A DNA stretch of 64,000 bases from Dolomedes plantarius (Eukaryota; Arthropoda; Arachnida; Araneae; Dolomedidae). Positions 52,345 through 63,970 of this stretch are shown one piece after another. The notes below the pieces were generated by a model, which was not told the origin of the DNA, did not search any database, and saw nothing but the letters and a program-made list of their open reading frames with translations. The position numbers and the translations under genes were made by a program. Numbering within the stretch: the first letter of the stretch is position 1; the number at the start of each line of letters is the position of its first letter. The stretch spans positions 100,357,827-100,421,826 of the forward strand of contig OU015495.1 of assembly GCA_907164885.2 (NCBI GenBank). Direction: 5' to 3'.

Positions 52345-53190
52345 CCTATGGTCCAAAGTATACATGTAAGGGGGTCATACTACCTTTTTTATTTCACTGA
52401 TAAGCAAATAGACGAGTGCTCTGCACTAAAACGTTTTACTGATCTTGTTGAGAAGTATTGGAGAGCACGTGCACTCATGGCATAGGTGCTATTTTTGGTA
52501 GTGTGTGGCATTTGTAAAATAAATAAATAAATAGTGAACTCTGCTTTTCAATGCTTCTTGGTGTCTCAAATCACTCTAATTTTTATTAATGGCATTATAA
52601 GAAAATATTGATTTCTTTACAGAATTCTGAAACTGGAATCCATCTTCACCTCATTGTGATTTCCATGAAAAGATTCCACAACTCACTTGGCAGTGTGCTC
52701 GATTCATAATCTGTAAGTTGATTTTAACCTCACTGAACCCATTTTTTTTTTAATTCTCTAGATATCCTTTTTTTTTCAGCAGTGAACTTGTGGGCAAAAT
52801 CACAAAGTTGATAATATATTTTTTTTAAATTTATTTTTTGTACTTAAATTTGAATTTTTCTATGAAAAACCATAAAAAATATTTTTATTACATAATTCTT
52901 AATTAATAAACAACTCAAATTTTCAAATTTCTCTTTGTATATTTTATACGCTAATCCGAACATTCTCATAAACTTTGGTTGCAGTAATTTGTGGATTGAT
53001 ATTGATTTCCTTTATTCATTATATTTTTAACTGGAAAGCCTGATATTAAAGTATTAGGTATGTCTGAAAGTGCAGTTCAGGGACTTCAGTTAACCGGGAC
53101 TCTTGTGAAAGTCTTTTATCATAACTGCTTACCAAAAAAAATTTTATATTTTTATATTATAAAGATATAAAATGCCAAGGGTTATTTTAC
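52345..53190 (+). repeat. Segmental duplication, unit 2
   Basis: Counterpart of 51120-51790. It is longer because it holds a SINE-like insertion at 52398-52541. The exon here is 90 bp rather than 73 bp; its two ends align with unit 1 while the middle does not. Confidence 0.85.
52398..52541 (+). repeat. SINE-like insertion with (AAAT)n tail
   Basis: The block gacgagtgctctgcactaaa to gtgtggcatttgt, followed by aaaataaataaataaatag, is absent from the collinear position of unit 1. A short, more G/C-rich body with an A-rich simple tail suggests a retroposon. No box A/B is recognised. Confidence 0.5.
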
Positions 53191-53324
53191 TCTTGATAGT
53201 TAATGTTAAAAATTTTTTAATTTAATTATCAGAATTCCATGAGAAGTAGTTAGAGGTTCATTCATAATTCCTTACAGAAGTAATAATAATAATAATAATA
53301 TTGCTTTTAGATGTATTAGATTAT

Positions 53325-54390
53325 TCGTTGATGAGCTAATAGGTAGTTGAATGTCATTTGGAATACTAACTTCTGCCTAGTATTTAATTTTTTTATTATT
53401 TCATTGTCAAATTTTGGTGGAGATCTGTCACATAAAATATATTTTTGTGAGCAGCTGTTATTATAAAGTGTAAGGATAAGGGCAGTAAAAAAATATTCCA
53501 AAATATATTATTTAGGTTCAGTTAATTATTAAACAATTGTTGACTATAATAACGTTATGTTTGCAAGTGTGTAGGTTTTTTTTATGGTGTATTATTTGGT
53601 TTATCTAAATTAAGTTGAAAAATGATGCAAGCATACAAAGATTGACTGGCTGTCAATGTTGAGTGCAGTAGCATAGATTATTTTACAAAGTGCAATAAAA
53701 TACTTTTAACTTTTCAAACCGAACTTCTAATCAGAATTTTAAAAAAATTTTAATAAAACTTTTAAAATTGAAAATATTTTCATGGATCTAAAGAATGGAA
53801 CATAACACCTGTATTGTCAACTAAGTCATGGATAAAAGATGCAGCCCTAAAAGCAAAAGGCCTGGTTTCTGTATACTTTTATAATAATCATGTTACAACA
53901 GTATACAGAAACCAGGCTTTTTGCTTTTAGAACTGAATCGTTTATCCATGAATTTGTTGACTATACGGGTTTTCTATTCCATTGTTAAGATCTGTGAAAA
54001 TACTCTCATTAGCAAAATATTTTTTAAAAAATTTAAATTTGGGTTAGAAGCTTGGTTCAAAAAGTCTAAGTGTTTCTTCACGCTTTATAATATAATCTAT
54101 GCCATTTCACTCAACATTGACAGCTAGTCAGTATTACCCACCTCATTTTTCAAATTAACCTAGACTAATCAAACAATATATCATAACAATTGTTTAGTAA
54201 TTACTGAATCTAAATAGTATATTTTGAATAATTTTTTACTGTGGTTATCCCTAATAACAGCTGCTCACAAATAAAAAATATTTTATACTCAGATCTCCAC
54301 CATAATTTGACAATTAAGTAACAAAAGATATGCTCTATTAAAATACTATGCAGAAGTTAGTATCCCAAATTACTTTCTACCACAATTTTT
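53325..54390. repeat. Long inverted repeat 1 (arms about 500 bp)
   Basis: The left arm 53325-53876 and right arm 53901-54390 are inverted copies with a 24-nt spacer. The innermost part is strongest: agcaaaaggcctggtttctg, then tatac, against gtatacagaaaccaggcttt, then ttgctttta. Further out, gtcaatgttgagtg/cactcaacattgac, gagcagctgttatt/aataacagctgctc and actaacttctg/cagaagttagt mark the pairing. Overall divergence is moderate, with indels. Confidence 0.9.
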
Positions 54391-55205
54391 GTAAAACCAA
54401 TTACTGTGAAAGCTACATCATATAATAAATGTTTACTTTATTCATTATTATAGTAATAGATTAGTTGTTAAAGAGTATTTACCCTTTTCACTAAATTTCT
54501 GAGTACAGTAAGACATTCAATCCTGTCAATTATATGATTAGTTATTACAGATATAAATAAAGTAGATAAAAATGCCTTGATAGAGTACAATAATTGAAAG
54601 CTGACTGAGAGACTTGTTTAGAATGACAACAAAATTTTCTCTTCACTATCGAGAATCACTCTCACATTGAAAGTAAAGAAACACAAGAATGAAGATTGAA
54701 TACTATATAAAATCTTAAATTTCTAAATCTGACCCAGCATCTGCATTAATGCTCTCTATGGCATGTTGTAATCAAATTTAGAAATTTAAGATTTTGTATG
54801 CTAATGTTTTACTTAGCATTCAATCTTTATTCTTGTGTTTCTCTACTTTCAACAGCATTATTGTCAATAGTGAAGAGGAAATTTTGGTGTCATTCTAGAC
54901 AAGTCTCTGATTCAGCTTTCAGTGTTGAGCTGAAATTATGCTCAACATTAAAAACTTATTATTGTACTCTTATCAAGGCAATCTACTCTATTTTATTTAT
55001 ATCTATAATAACAAATTAATCGACATGGTTGGATTTTCTACTGTACAGAGAGAAATTTAGTGAAAAGGAGAATTCTCTTTAAAAAATATTTTATAACTAT
55101 TTTCTATTAGTATATTTATTTAATCAAGTAAATATTTATTACATGATGTAGTTTTCACAGTATGTAATTGGTTTTACAAAAAAATGTGGTAGGAATTTAC
55201 TTCTT
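54365..55205. repeat. Long inverted repeat 2 (arms about 370-440 bp)
   Basis: The left arm 54365-54728 pairs with 54776-55205. Examples: gtaaaaccaattactgtgaa against tacatactg...attggttttac-type inverse at about 55150-55175; cttttcactaaatttctgag against ctc...aaatttagtgaaaag; aaagtaaagaaacacaagaa against ttcttgtgtttctctacttt; aatcttaaatttctaaat against atttagaaatttaagatt. The left arm continues directly from the right arm of inverted repeat 1. Confidence 0.9.
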
Positions 55206-55393
55206 GGAAGTAGTTATCAATAAAATGACAACAGATTTAAAACTGCACTCATGTGTTGGGTGCTGTTTTATATCAAGTTTTTTTAAACCCCTGTCTCAGA
55301 ATTTATATTTCCTAATTGGATTTATTTAATTCTACTTTATCAACAATGAATTTTTTCAACTACTTTCAACAATCAACTATTTTTACAACAATA

Positions 55394-55493
55394 AATTACC
55401 CTTTAATGTACAAAACTATGCAAAAAATAATTTTCTTATCTGCAGAGCATTTACTAACTCTACATCAAAAAATAATTTAAATAAATTCTTCTT
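55394..55493 (+). repeat. 100-bp direct repeat, copy 1
   Basis: aattaccctttaatgtacaa...ataaattcttct matches 56053-56152 in the same orientation with only a handful of differences. The two copies bracket the proposed last exon and the 129-bp inverted repeat. Confidence 0.85.
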
Positions 55494-55660
55494 TTGTTTC
55501 ATAAATTATATCAGGGGATGGGAGTCATTTTCCTTTCACATAAATTTATGAACTGATTTTCTCTTTCTTTTTTTTCCCTAGATGCTGTAAAGATGGAGCC
55601 AGAGGCACAGCGAAAGGATCCTGTTTCGTAGAACAAATTGTGTAAATGTGCTATGTACTT

Positions 55661-55690
55661 TCTAAATAAACTATTTTTTACTTTAAACCA
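55661..55690 (+). terminator. Candidate polyadenylation site
   Basis: AATAAA at 55665-55670 in tctaaataaactatttttta, with T-rich downstream sequence, in the exon defined by the strong acceptor ending at 55581. Confidence 0.45.
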
Positions 55691-55736
55691 GCTCTTTTCT
55701 GTATTTAAAAACATGTGTTTCTATAATTATCTTTTG

Positions 55737-56084
55737 TTTTGCATAGTTTTATGAATTAAAGAGTAATTCATTAAATTCTTATAAGTCATTTTTAAAAAAT
55801 ATTTTCTTTTATATTATATTGGACATTCAATATCCAACACTTGATAGTACTATTTTTGAGAAATATTACTATCATAGTACTATTTTGTATAATAGAAATA
55901 TTACTATCAACTCTGTAGAAACTATTACTCTGTAGAAATATTACTATCATAGAACTATTTCTCAAAAATAGTACTATCAAGTGTTGGATATTGAATGTCC
56001 AATATAATATAAAAGAAAATATTTTTTAAAAATGACTTATAAGAATTTAATGAATTACTCTTTAATTCACAAAACTATGCAAAA
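55737..56084. repeat. Near-perfect 129-bp inverted repeat
   Basis: Arms 55737-55865 and 55956-56084 are exact complements except for one base (ttttatgaatt against ttttgtgaatt). The 90-bp spacer holds several copies of gaaatattactatca and ctgtagaaa. Such identity between arms contrasts with the diverged hairpins just upstream. Confidence 0.95.
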
Positions 56085-56152
56085 TATAATTTTCTTATCT
56101 GTAGAGCATTTATTAACTCTACACCAAAAAATAATTTAAATAAATTCTTCTG
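56053..56152 (+). repeat. 100-bp direct repeat, copy 2
   Basis: Counterpart of 55394-55493. Its first 32 bp also form the outer end of the right arm of the 129-bp inverted repeat. Confidence 0.85.
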
Positions 56153-56686
56153 AGCAAGTTTTCATGAGCTCACAAAGATGGGTTTCATCATACACACTAC
56201 ACATTAGTCAAGTTTTGAAAATGAATGTATCAAATTTGTTTATAAATTTATCAAATTATGTTAATAAATTTTATACTGGGGAAGTACAAATTTTTTGGGT
56301 TAATTATTAAAGTAGTACTGTTTTACATACTATAATCTCATTCTAAGTTAAAAAAAAAAAAAAACGGGAACCTTAGATCGAATGGAAAGATGATTTAGCT
56401 TTAATGGTTGGTATTAATGTTATCTTAACTTTCAAATTTGGGTAAATGTATCTTAATACAAAAGGAGGTTTTGTTCTAACAAGTAAACTTGTGATTCAAA
56501 TGAAAATTTTTTGTAATAACAAAGATCAGTATTTGGTAATACCTAAAAATACATAAGGCAAAACTGGCAAGAAAACTAGAAATATGAAGGCAAAAAAAAA
56601 TAATAAAAGTGAAAGGGTTGATATCAGAGGTTATTCGTCAATGTATTAAATAAAAATAAGCATATAAACGAAAGGGTCCTACGCAA
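56153..56686. other. No recognised feature
   Basis: A/T-rich DNA with an A14 run at about 56350. Confidence 0.4.
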
Positions 56687-57070
56687 AACTTTAAAAAAAT
56701 GCCGGCGGTCCGATTCTGGTAGAATGCTGGCATGATGCCCGGACCTACGGCACATTGCTGTTTACGGGATGGGTAGATGACGGTATGTCGACACCAATTA
56801 TTGCTCCCGTAACCGGCCCGTCAACCTCCGGTTACGCTCCGGCTATCTGTCCGCATCGATGGCTTAATCGCGGCTGCCTAACGGTTCGCAGTCGGATGAA
56901 CGATGGCTCGATTCCTACCGGAAGCGGCCCAGAAGTCGACGGGGTAGTCGCGGGCGAGAGGACACAGCCGTGACGGAAACGATACTGACCTAATGCGCCG
57001 GCCCGGCAGTGGTGAAATCGGCTGGCCGGAATCTTCCGACCCCGGCCCGATGCCTCTGTGTTTGTTGGGT
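56687..57070 (+). repeat. SINE-like retroposon with (TA)n tail, family S2, copy 2
   Basis: A G/C-rich block sharply distinct from its flanks, with gatggctcgattcctaccgg (box-B-like) and a 3' end ggcccgatgcctctgtgttt, then gttgggt, followed by (TA)n. The 3' end is shared with the inverse block at 44734-44965. The open frames in it (56755-56973 plus; 56878-57141 minus) are by-products of its composition. Confidence 0.6.
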
Positions 57071-57351
57071 ATATATATATATATATATATATAATTTTTT
57101 ATTCTTTTTTTAGTTCCCCCATTTGCTGATAAATCATGCAACAGCTTAAGAAAGAGAAATAACAGTGACAGCTGACCTCAGATACTGGGATGAAAAAAGG
57201 GATTTTTCACATAAATTACAAGGTATGGGGCAAATATTCTATGTACATGCATTCATCCTGTTAACTTTGAAATAAGTTATTTTAAATATATGTACGGTTT
57301 TTCACCTAATATTTATTTTTTTACTATTGTAAGTATAAACTATATTCATAT
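57071..57351. other. (TA)n tail and short unassigned spacer
   Basis: TA at 57069-57092, then 260 bp of A/T-rich DNA. Confidence 0.5.
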
Positions 57352-57905
57352 TGTAACGACTCCCGTACAATAGTGAATTTTTTGTGCGGGAAAATCAATC
57401 CAAACTGAGAAGACCAATCAACGTGGTTTGTGCTCATAATTCATTAAGACAGCTGCAGACAGATAGTCGCCTCGCGACATAAAGACCGGTAGTGCCGCCG
57501 ATAACTCGCAGAAGATTTCTTCAGCGACAAAAGGGAAGTGTTCGACCGGAGACGCCTAGTCATTTGGGAATGTAACTGAATAAAAAAAGGCGGCGTTTTC
57601 CAGACCTTTCAAGAATATTCAGCGAAGGTATATAAAGCTGCCGAACGCGAGTTCAGGGAGGTCAGTTATTCATAAATTAAGTTATTCAGTGTGACGCTGG
57701 AGCCGGAGACCAGGAGATACTGTCGGGACTAGTTAGACTTGAATGGGCGCATCGACAACTCAAGTCTGACATTCCTCGTCGATACCGTGAACGCACGAAT
57801 TTAATTTCTTCATATTGCTAATAGCCTGTATTTAGTCGAGAAATGCAATTAAAGCATTAATATCAAAAAGGTTTGCAGTCTTTTATTTAAGACAAAATCC
57901 TTACA
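57352..57905 (+). mobile_element. Solo LTR, probably gypsy/Ty3 type
   Basis: Starts TGTAACGACTCCCG and ends aaaatccttaca, giving TGTAA...TTACA inverted ends. It is flanked by the 4-bp duplication ATAT (57348-57351 and 57906-57909). Inside are a TATA box (ggtatataaagctgccg, about 57627) and a polyadenylation-like attaaagcattaat near 57850. No internal retrotransposon sequence lies on either side, so this is the product of recombination between two LTRs. The 4-bp duplication favours gypsy over copia. Confidence 0.85.
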
Positions 57906-57937
57906 ATATGCACAGAGAAGGAGGTAAAATGATAAAT

Positions 57938-57947
57938 ATATATATAT

Positions 57948-58031
<84 letters not shown>

Positions 58032-58032
58032 T

Positions 58033-58098
<66 letters not shown>
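57938..58098. repeat. (TA)n-(TG)n microsatellite
   Basis: TA to 58076 with two TAATAT interruptions, then TG to 58098. Confidence 0.97.
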
Positions 58099-58099
<1 letters not shown>

Positions 58100-58123
58100 T
58101 TGTTTATATATGTATTTAAATAT

Positions 58124-58214
58124 ATTGCTGGTCCAACCATATGGCGCCCTCATAATAAAATGGCCAGCAAAACTGCGGTGAATTATAGGCGAATGTCTTC
58201 GCGACAAGTGCCTC
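58124..58214 (+). repeat. tRNA-derived SINE, family S1, copy 2 (head missing)
   Basis: The body attgctggtccaaccatatg...aaatggccagcaaaactgcg...cgaatgtcttcg...gtgcctccg is collinear with the complement of 12800-12895 and ends in an A10 tail. The tRNA-like head is absent, a typical 5' truncation. Confidence 0.8.
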
Positions 58215-58232
58215 CGAAAAAAAAAATGTGTG

Positions 58233-59549
<1,317 letters not shown>

Positions 59550-61250
59550 CAGTAGACTCCCGTATAACGCGAGTTCTTACTACGAGTAAAAAAAAAGTGC
59601 GACGAATTCATTCGTATAACGCGATTCCCGTATAACACGCTAAAAAAATTAAATGCAGGAAATTCCTTTTTAAACATTGTACATACATTTATTTTTATGC
59701 CCACGGGTTATTTTTACGATTTTAACGAAGTAGTTAAAATATGCCATTGTAGCAACGTGGCTATAAACCCCCCATGACCCACTCTGGCCTATTCTCTAAA
59801 GCGGCACTCAAGTGTGTATATAGTTATTTTTCGTTATCACAGTGGATGTGGTGTCCAGCCTCAACATCAATAAGGACAGTGTAAAGCCATTAAAAACCGT
59901 GGGAAAGTCTCTTTTGAACCACCGGGAGTTTATGAAAAGAAATCGAGATGGTTCGAGAACGTTTTGGAGGGGCTTAAAAAGGCCTGCCCCGTCCCAGCAA
60001 ATATGATACCTGAAACTTCTGTGGCATAGTATCCCAGTCGGTAGAGCACGCTATGTAACCTTTTGGCCCGGTTCGATTCCCGGTGGCGACCTATTAGCAC
60101 TTCCTTTCAATTTTATTTAATTTTAATCTTTAAACTCTTGTATTACCTTTAAATTATTTTTACTTGATGAGCGCCTATTTCTTCTATGGTTTTTTACTTG
60201 CTGAGCACAATATATATTGATTGATTAATTCACTAACTGGAGGTAACGTCTTTCAGACTCTGGCCCTCCGTCAACATAATATACCTCTGACCTCTGACTA
60301 AAGATGATTAGAGGAGGATTGAGCGAAGAAAGACTGACAGGGAAGCTGCTGTTCCGGGATAGAGCACCGGTGGCCATCGCTAGAGGAAGTATCGACAGGC
60401 CTGCTATTCTGCACGATAATGCATTAGTATTTTGAGTGACGATGCAGATTAGATGCTGTACGAAACTGTGTTGTACCTATTTCAGGTTTATAATACGAAG
60501 CATCAAAACTAATAAAATATCTTGAATCTAGCTTTGTCCTCTCTCTAAAAAAATCCTATCTCGAATCGTGAAGTTTAGTTGTGGAGCCCCTACACCACAC
60601 CATGTTAGATATAGAGGTAAAATCTGAAAATCAATTATAAGCATAATTCGCAAATAAGGATTCGTCAATGGAGCGCTGTGTGCAATTTAAAAGGAAACTT
60701 CAAGAATGTCTTGCTCCTTATTTTAAACTTCCGGCAGGGTTCGAAGCAAACAATGTGAAACTCTTGACGTTTCACCCAAGAAAATCAATCAAAAAGATAC
60801 ATTTTAAAACTAAAATAGATAACTGAACCAATCAATTGTAGATAATTCAAAAAAAGAAATCAAACAACCACTTTCTGTGAATCGACGTCGATGGAACGTA
60901 AATTTGGATGACACGGATAGTGACTAATAGTCGTCTTTACAATAATTAATGTGTTTTGAAGCTTTCTTTAACTAAATACAAAATATGTATAATGAATTAG
61001 TTTCTTATATCATATTTATTTTCATTTATAAATTGGCAAATAAAATAAAATAGTTCTGTTAAAATGAATATTATTATTTTTCCTAATATATCATTTTATA
61101 CGATCATATTTTGCATGATAATAGTCGCTCTAACATGTTACCTTAAGATCATTCGCGTTCTACAAGATTTTTACTCCTACAACACGACTTCCTATAATGC
61201 GATTTCAAACAACGCGTAACATATTAATCTCGATATACTGGAGTCTACTG
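59550..61250. mobile_element. Pogo-type element, family P5
   Basis: Starts CAGTAGACTCCCGTATAACG and ends cgatatactggagtctactg. The ends are inverted, with TA on both sides. Just inside lie further motifs of the type gtataacgcg (59613-59650) and ataatgcgat/caacgcgtaa (61196-61220), which look like subterminal binding repeats. No transposase motif is readable in 1.7 kb, so it is non-autonomous or fully decayed. It contains a tRNA-like insertion. Confidence 0.78.
60021..60090 (+). repeat. tRNA-like sequence (SINE head or tRNA pseudogene)
   Basis: tatcccagtcggtagagcac resembles a D-arm with box A, and ggcccggttcgattcccggt contains a perfect box B (ggttcgattcc) and T-loop. The T stem has one mismatch, the D stem does not pair well, and no anticodon stem can be drawn in ctatgtaaccttttgg. 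I do not call a functional tRNA. Confidence 0.6.
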
Positions 61251-61465
61251 TAATTATATTTAATATTTTCCAGTAATTTACATGCGGTTAAATTCTATAA
61301 GGTTTTTATTGCTTTACTAAATAGTTGCAAAGATTATCATAATTAAAATTATAAAACACATAAATAAAAATCCCAAATATATCTGCCCTATACACTTATA
61401 TTTAAAATAATCAACTCTAATCTGTAGCGTTTATGTGTTATGATTTTCCTCTACGTTTTTTATAA
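61251..61465. other. No recognised feature
   Basis: Short A/T-rich spacer. Confidence 0.5.
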
Positions 61466-61945
61466 CGTATAATTTTCTCGCAAATCTTTCATTGCTTATC
61501 TTATAAGCAAAAAAAAAAAAGGAATAGATAGAAAGGACAGTGATCCGCCACCCCCATGAGCACTTCCCTGTTAATTTTCTCGCTAACCCTTCATTATTCC
61601 TTTTATATGTACAAAACGGAAAATTTAGAAAGGAGAGTGACCCACCAACGGGAGGTGGGCTGCCAGAGACGACCATGGGGTTCCCCTAAGAGTGATGTTA
61701 ATTTTCTCGCTAATCTGTCAATATTTCTTTCATATGCGCAGAAAATAGATAGATGGAAAAAAGAGTGATCCATCAACAGGGGTGGTGCTACCGTATGTAA
61801 TAGGGGATCCCTCTAGGCACCCCTCTAATAATTTTTCGTTAATCTTTCATTATTTATTTTCTATGCATAAAAAATTAATAGATAGAAAGGGTAGCGATCA
61901 ACCAACGGGGTATGGGATGTGTTAAGCAACTAAGGGGCTGTTTCA
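61466..61945 (+). repeat. Tandem array of four units, about 102-130 bp each
   Basis: Units start at aatttt(c/t)(t)cg near 61471, 61573, 61700 and 61830. Each holds a(a/t)tct(t/g)tca-type sequence, a tatgc or atgta box, aatagatagaaagg and gtga(c/t)c(c/a)(g/a)cca. Units 2-4 are 127 and 130 bp apart. No frame is conserved between them. Confidence 0.75.
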
Positions 61946-61949
61946 CTAG

Positions 61950-61963
61950 TGTGTGTGTGTGTG

Positions 61964-62052
<89 letters not shown>

Positions 62053-62085
62053 ACATAGATATATACACAGATAGATAGATATTAT
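61950..62085. repeat. (TG)n-(TA)n-(GA)n-(GATA)n compound microsatellite
   Basis: TG at 61950-61964, TA at 61968-62028, GA at 62029-62051, then atagata repeats. Confidence 0.97.
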
Positions 62086-63970
62086 GATAATTTGTTGATC
62101 TCTAAATCAAGATATAAATTGTATCGTAGAAATATTTTTCCTGTTTAGATGTAAACTGGTATAATATTTGATTTTATCAACTCTATGAATTTTGTGGCCT
62201 GTTAGTGAGAAAGTTATCGATATTCAAATATTATTTAAAAATTATCTTACCTTTTCGACATGAATGAAACATAAACGGATGACCAGGATTTTGTCAAAAT
62301 CCAAATAATTAACTGTTTCTTAAAAGGAATTTACGACATGCTATCAGGAATTCCCTGGAAATGGTCATCGTTGATTAGAATTCATGCAACTAGAGACTTA
62401 TGCATATATTACAACCCGACACTGATCTGATTAGCCGCCATCCTAATTCCTGTCCTAAGACCTTCCTCTGCTTATCATTACATCACTGATGTTTGTTTGA
62501 TGTCATTTTCCGATAACGGGCTTTAGAAAGTCATTAACAGTACCCGACACCTACAGTGAACACAGTTCTTCATGAAATTTATCTTGGAAAATGGAATCAT
62601 CAAACTTATGATCGTGTTACTCTGTTTCACAGAGAAGATTTATTTAATGAAAGGATACGTGTTGAAATTTGGTGCATTGACTATGATGGGTTATTTAATA
62701 TATTACTGACATGACAATCTTCTTGACTCTAAATCACATTGTCAAACAGATCCCCATTGTCCTACCGATATATTGCGGTGCCTACTTAATTCCGTGTATC
62801 CGCAGTGAGTATATGACGAAACTATGTGTATTAATAAATTTAATCTTAACAAACTTAAACATTTTATAGAATACTTATTACAGTTTAGAACATCCATAAG
62901 ATATTCTTCGAATCATAAACACCTTAACAAGAAAATGCCGTCTTTAAACGATTATTGACTTCCACTATTTCAGTCATCATCTCTTCAGGGGAAATTTTTC
63001 GCGAATTTCTCAATAAATTTTCATGAAATTTTTTTTATTAATTTTCTTCAATCTTGTGAATCAACAAATAATTTTATTTTTGAAACTTTTCAAATTTTTT
63101 TCATATCGATATTAAATTAATATAAAATAATGTTAGTCAAATAGTAGTACACTATTTTACAATGAAATTATTAATATACGATAATACCTCGTCCTTTAAA
63201 ACCTTGGTGTCTCTAGACTTCCATAATCACTTTATTTTTCTGTCTTTGTTTGCAATTTTTATCAAGGATGCAGTAAATAGCTAACAAAATAAACGTACTC
63301 CACTGGGACGAAATTAATAGAAAAAAAAGCGAAATTCTTGTTCTGAGCTAAAATATGTTACACGCATAGGAAATTTAAACAGGCATGTATACCTGAAGGA
63401 ATTTCATTGATAATGTTGAGCAATGAAGATATTATAAAAAGAAATGACAATTAGGGAAAACACTCTCTTGTAGCTCTTGAAGTGTCACAGGAAATAAATG
63501 AAATATTTAATATTTTACTCGAGGGGCCTCCATGCATTCTGAATCTTATGTAAATTAAATAAATATGCAGATTTATCTTGTTAATCCCATACTTTTGTTT
63601 CCAGGCTTTCATCCTCCGCTTCAGTTTTATTTAAACATGTGATTTTATCCTTAAAGCTCCACTACAACTTTTGAAAGCCCGATGCATTGTTGGAGGACTG
63701 TCTATTGACATGCCCGAGTTGTTTGCATTTCTACTTGAAAGAAGTGTGTAGGAGAATCCAAATAATGTTACCCATACAAAGATATCGACTTCATATTGGC
63801 TAAAAAAAATTGGAGGGGCTGTACATTCTAAAAGGTTTTTTTTTCTAGATCTAAAAAAATACAGTGGAGTCCTTTACTACGATTAAAGCTGGAGTCTGGT
63901 GTTGACTCAATTAACATCCAATATTGAACCAAGCTCAACGATTGATGAACAAAAATGAATATCCTAATCT
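62086..63970. other. No recognised feature
   Basis: 1.9 kb of A/T-rich DNA with no supported gene or repeat partner. Confidence 0.4.

Larger units (their letters stand above)
48900..55690 (+). ncRNA. Putative spliced long non-coding RNA locus
   Basis: Inferred from signals only. A first exon ends at 49014 (ttaatccacaa|gtaagt). An internal exon at 51297-51369 has acceptor ttggtttcttttcag and donor gtaagt. A homologous internal exon at 52623-52712 has acceptor tgatttctttacag and donor gtaagt. A last exon starts at 55582 after ctctttctttttttttccct-type pyrimidines plus ag, with AATAAA at 55665-55670. Joined exons carry stops in each frame I tried. The longest terminal frame is AVKMEPEAQRKDPVS then stop (55584-55631). 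The region lacks microsatellites, unlike the rest of the window. Alternative: unrelated cryptic splice sites in A/T-rich DNA. Confidence 0.4.

Noticed and set aside
55584..55631. Calling the last exon the 3' end of a named protein
   Set aside because: AVKMEPEAQRKDPVS is too short to identify, and no upstream exon keeps that frame open.
56755..57141. Genes on both strands in the G/C-rich block
   Set aside because: The block is a SINE-like repeat with a shared 3' end and TA tail. The frames are open because of high G/C content.
60021..60090. Functional tRNA gene
   Set aside because: Box A and box B are good, but the D stem and anticodon stem do not form and the T stem has a mismatch. SINE head or pseudogene fits better.
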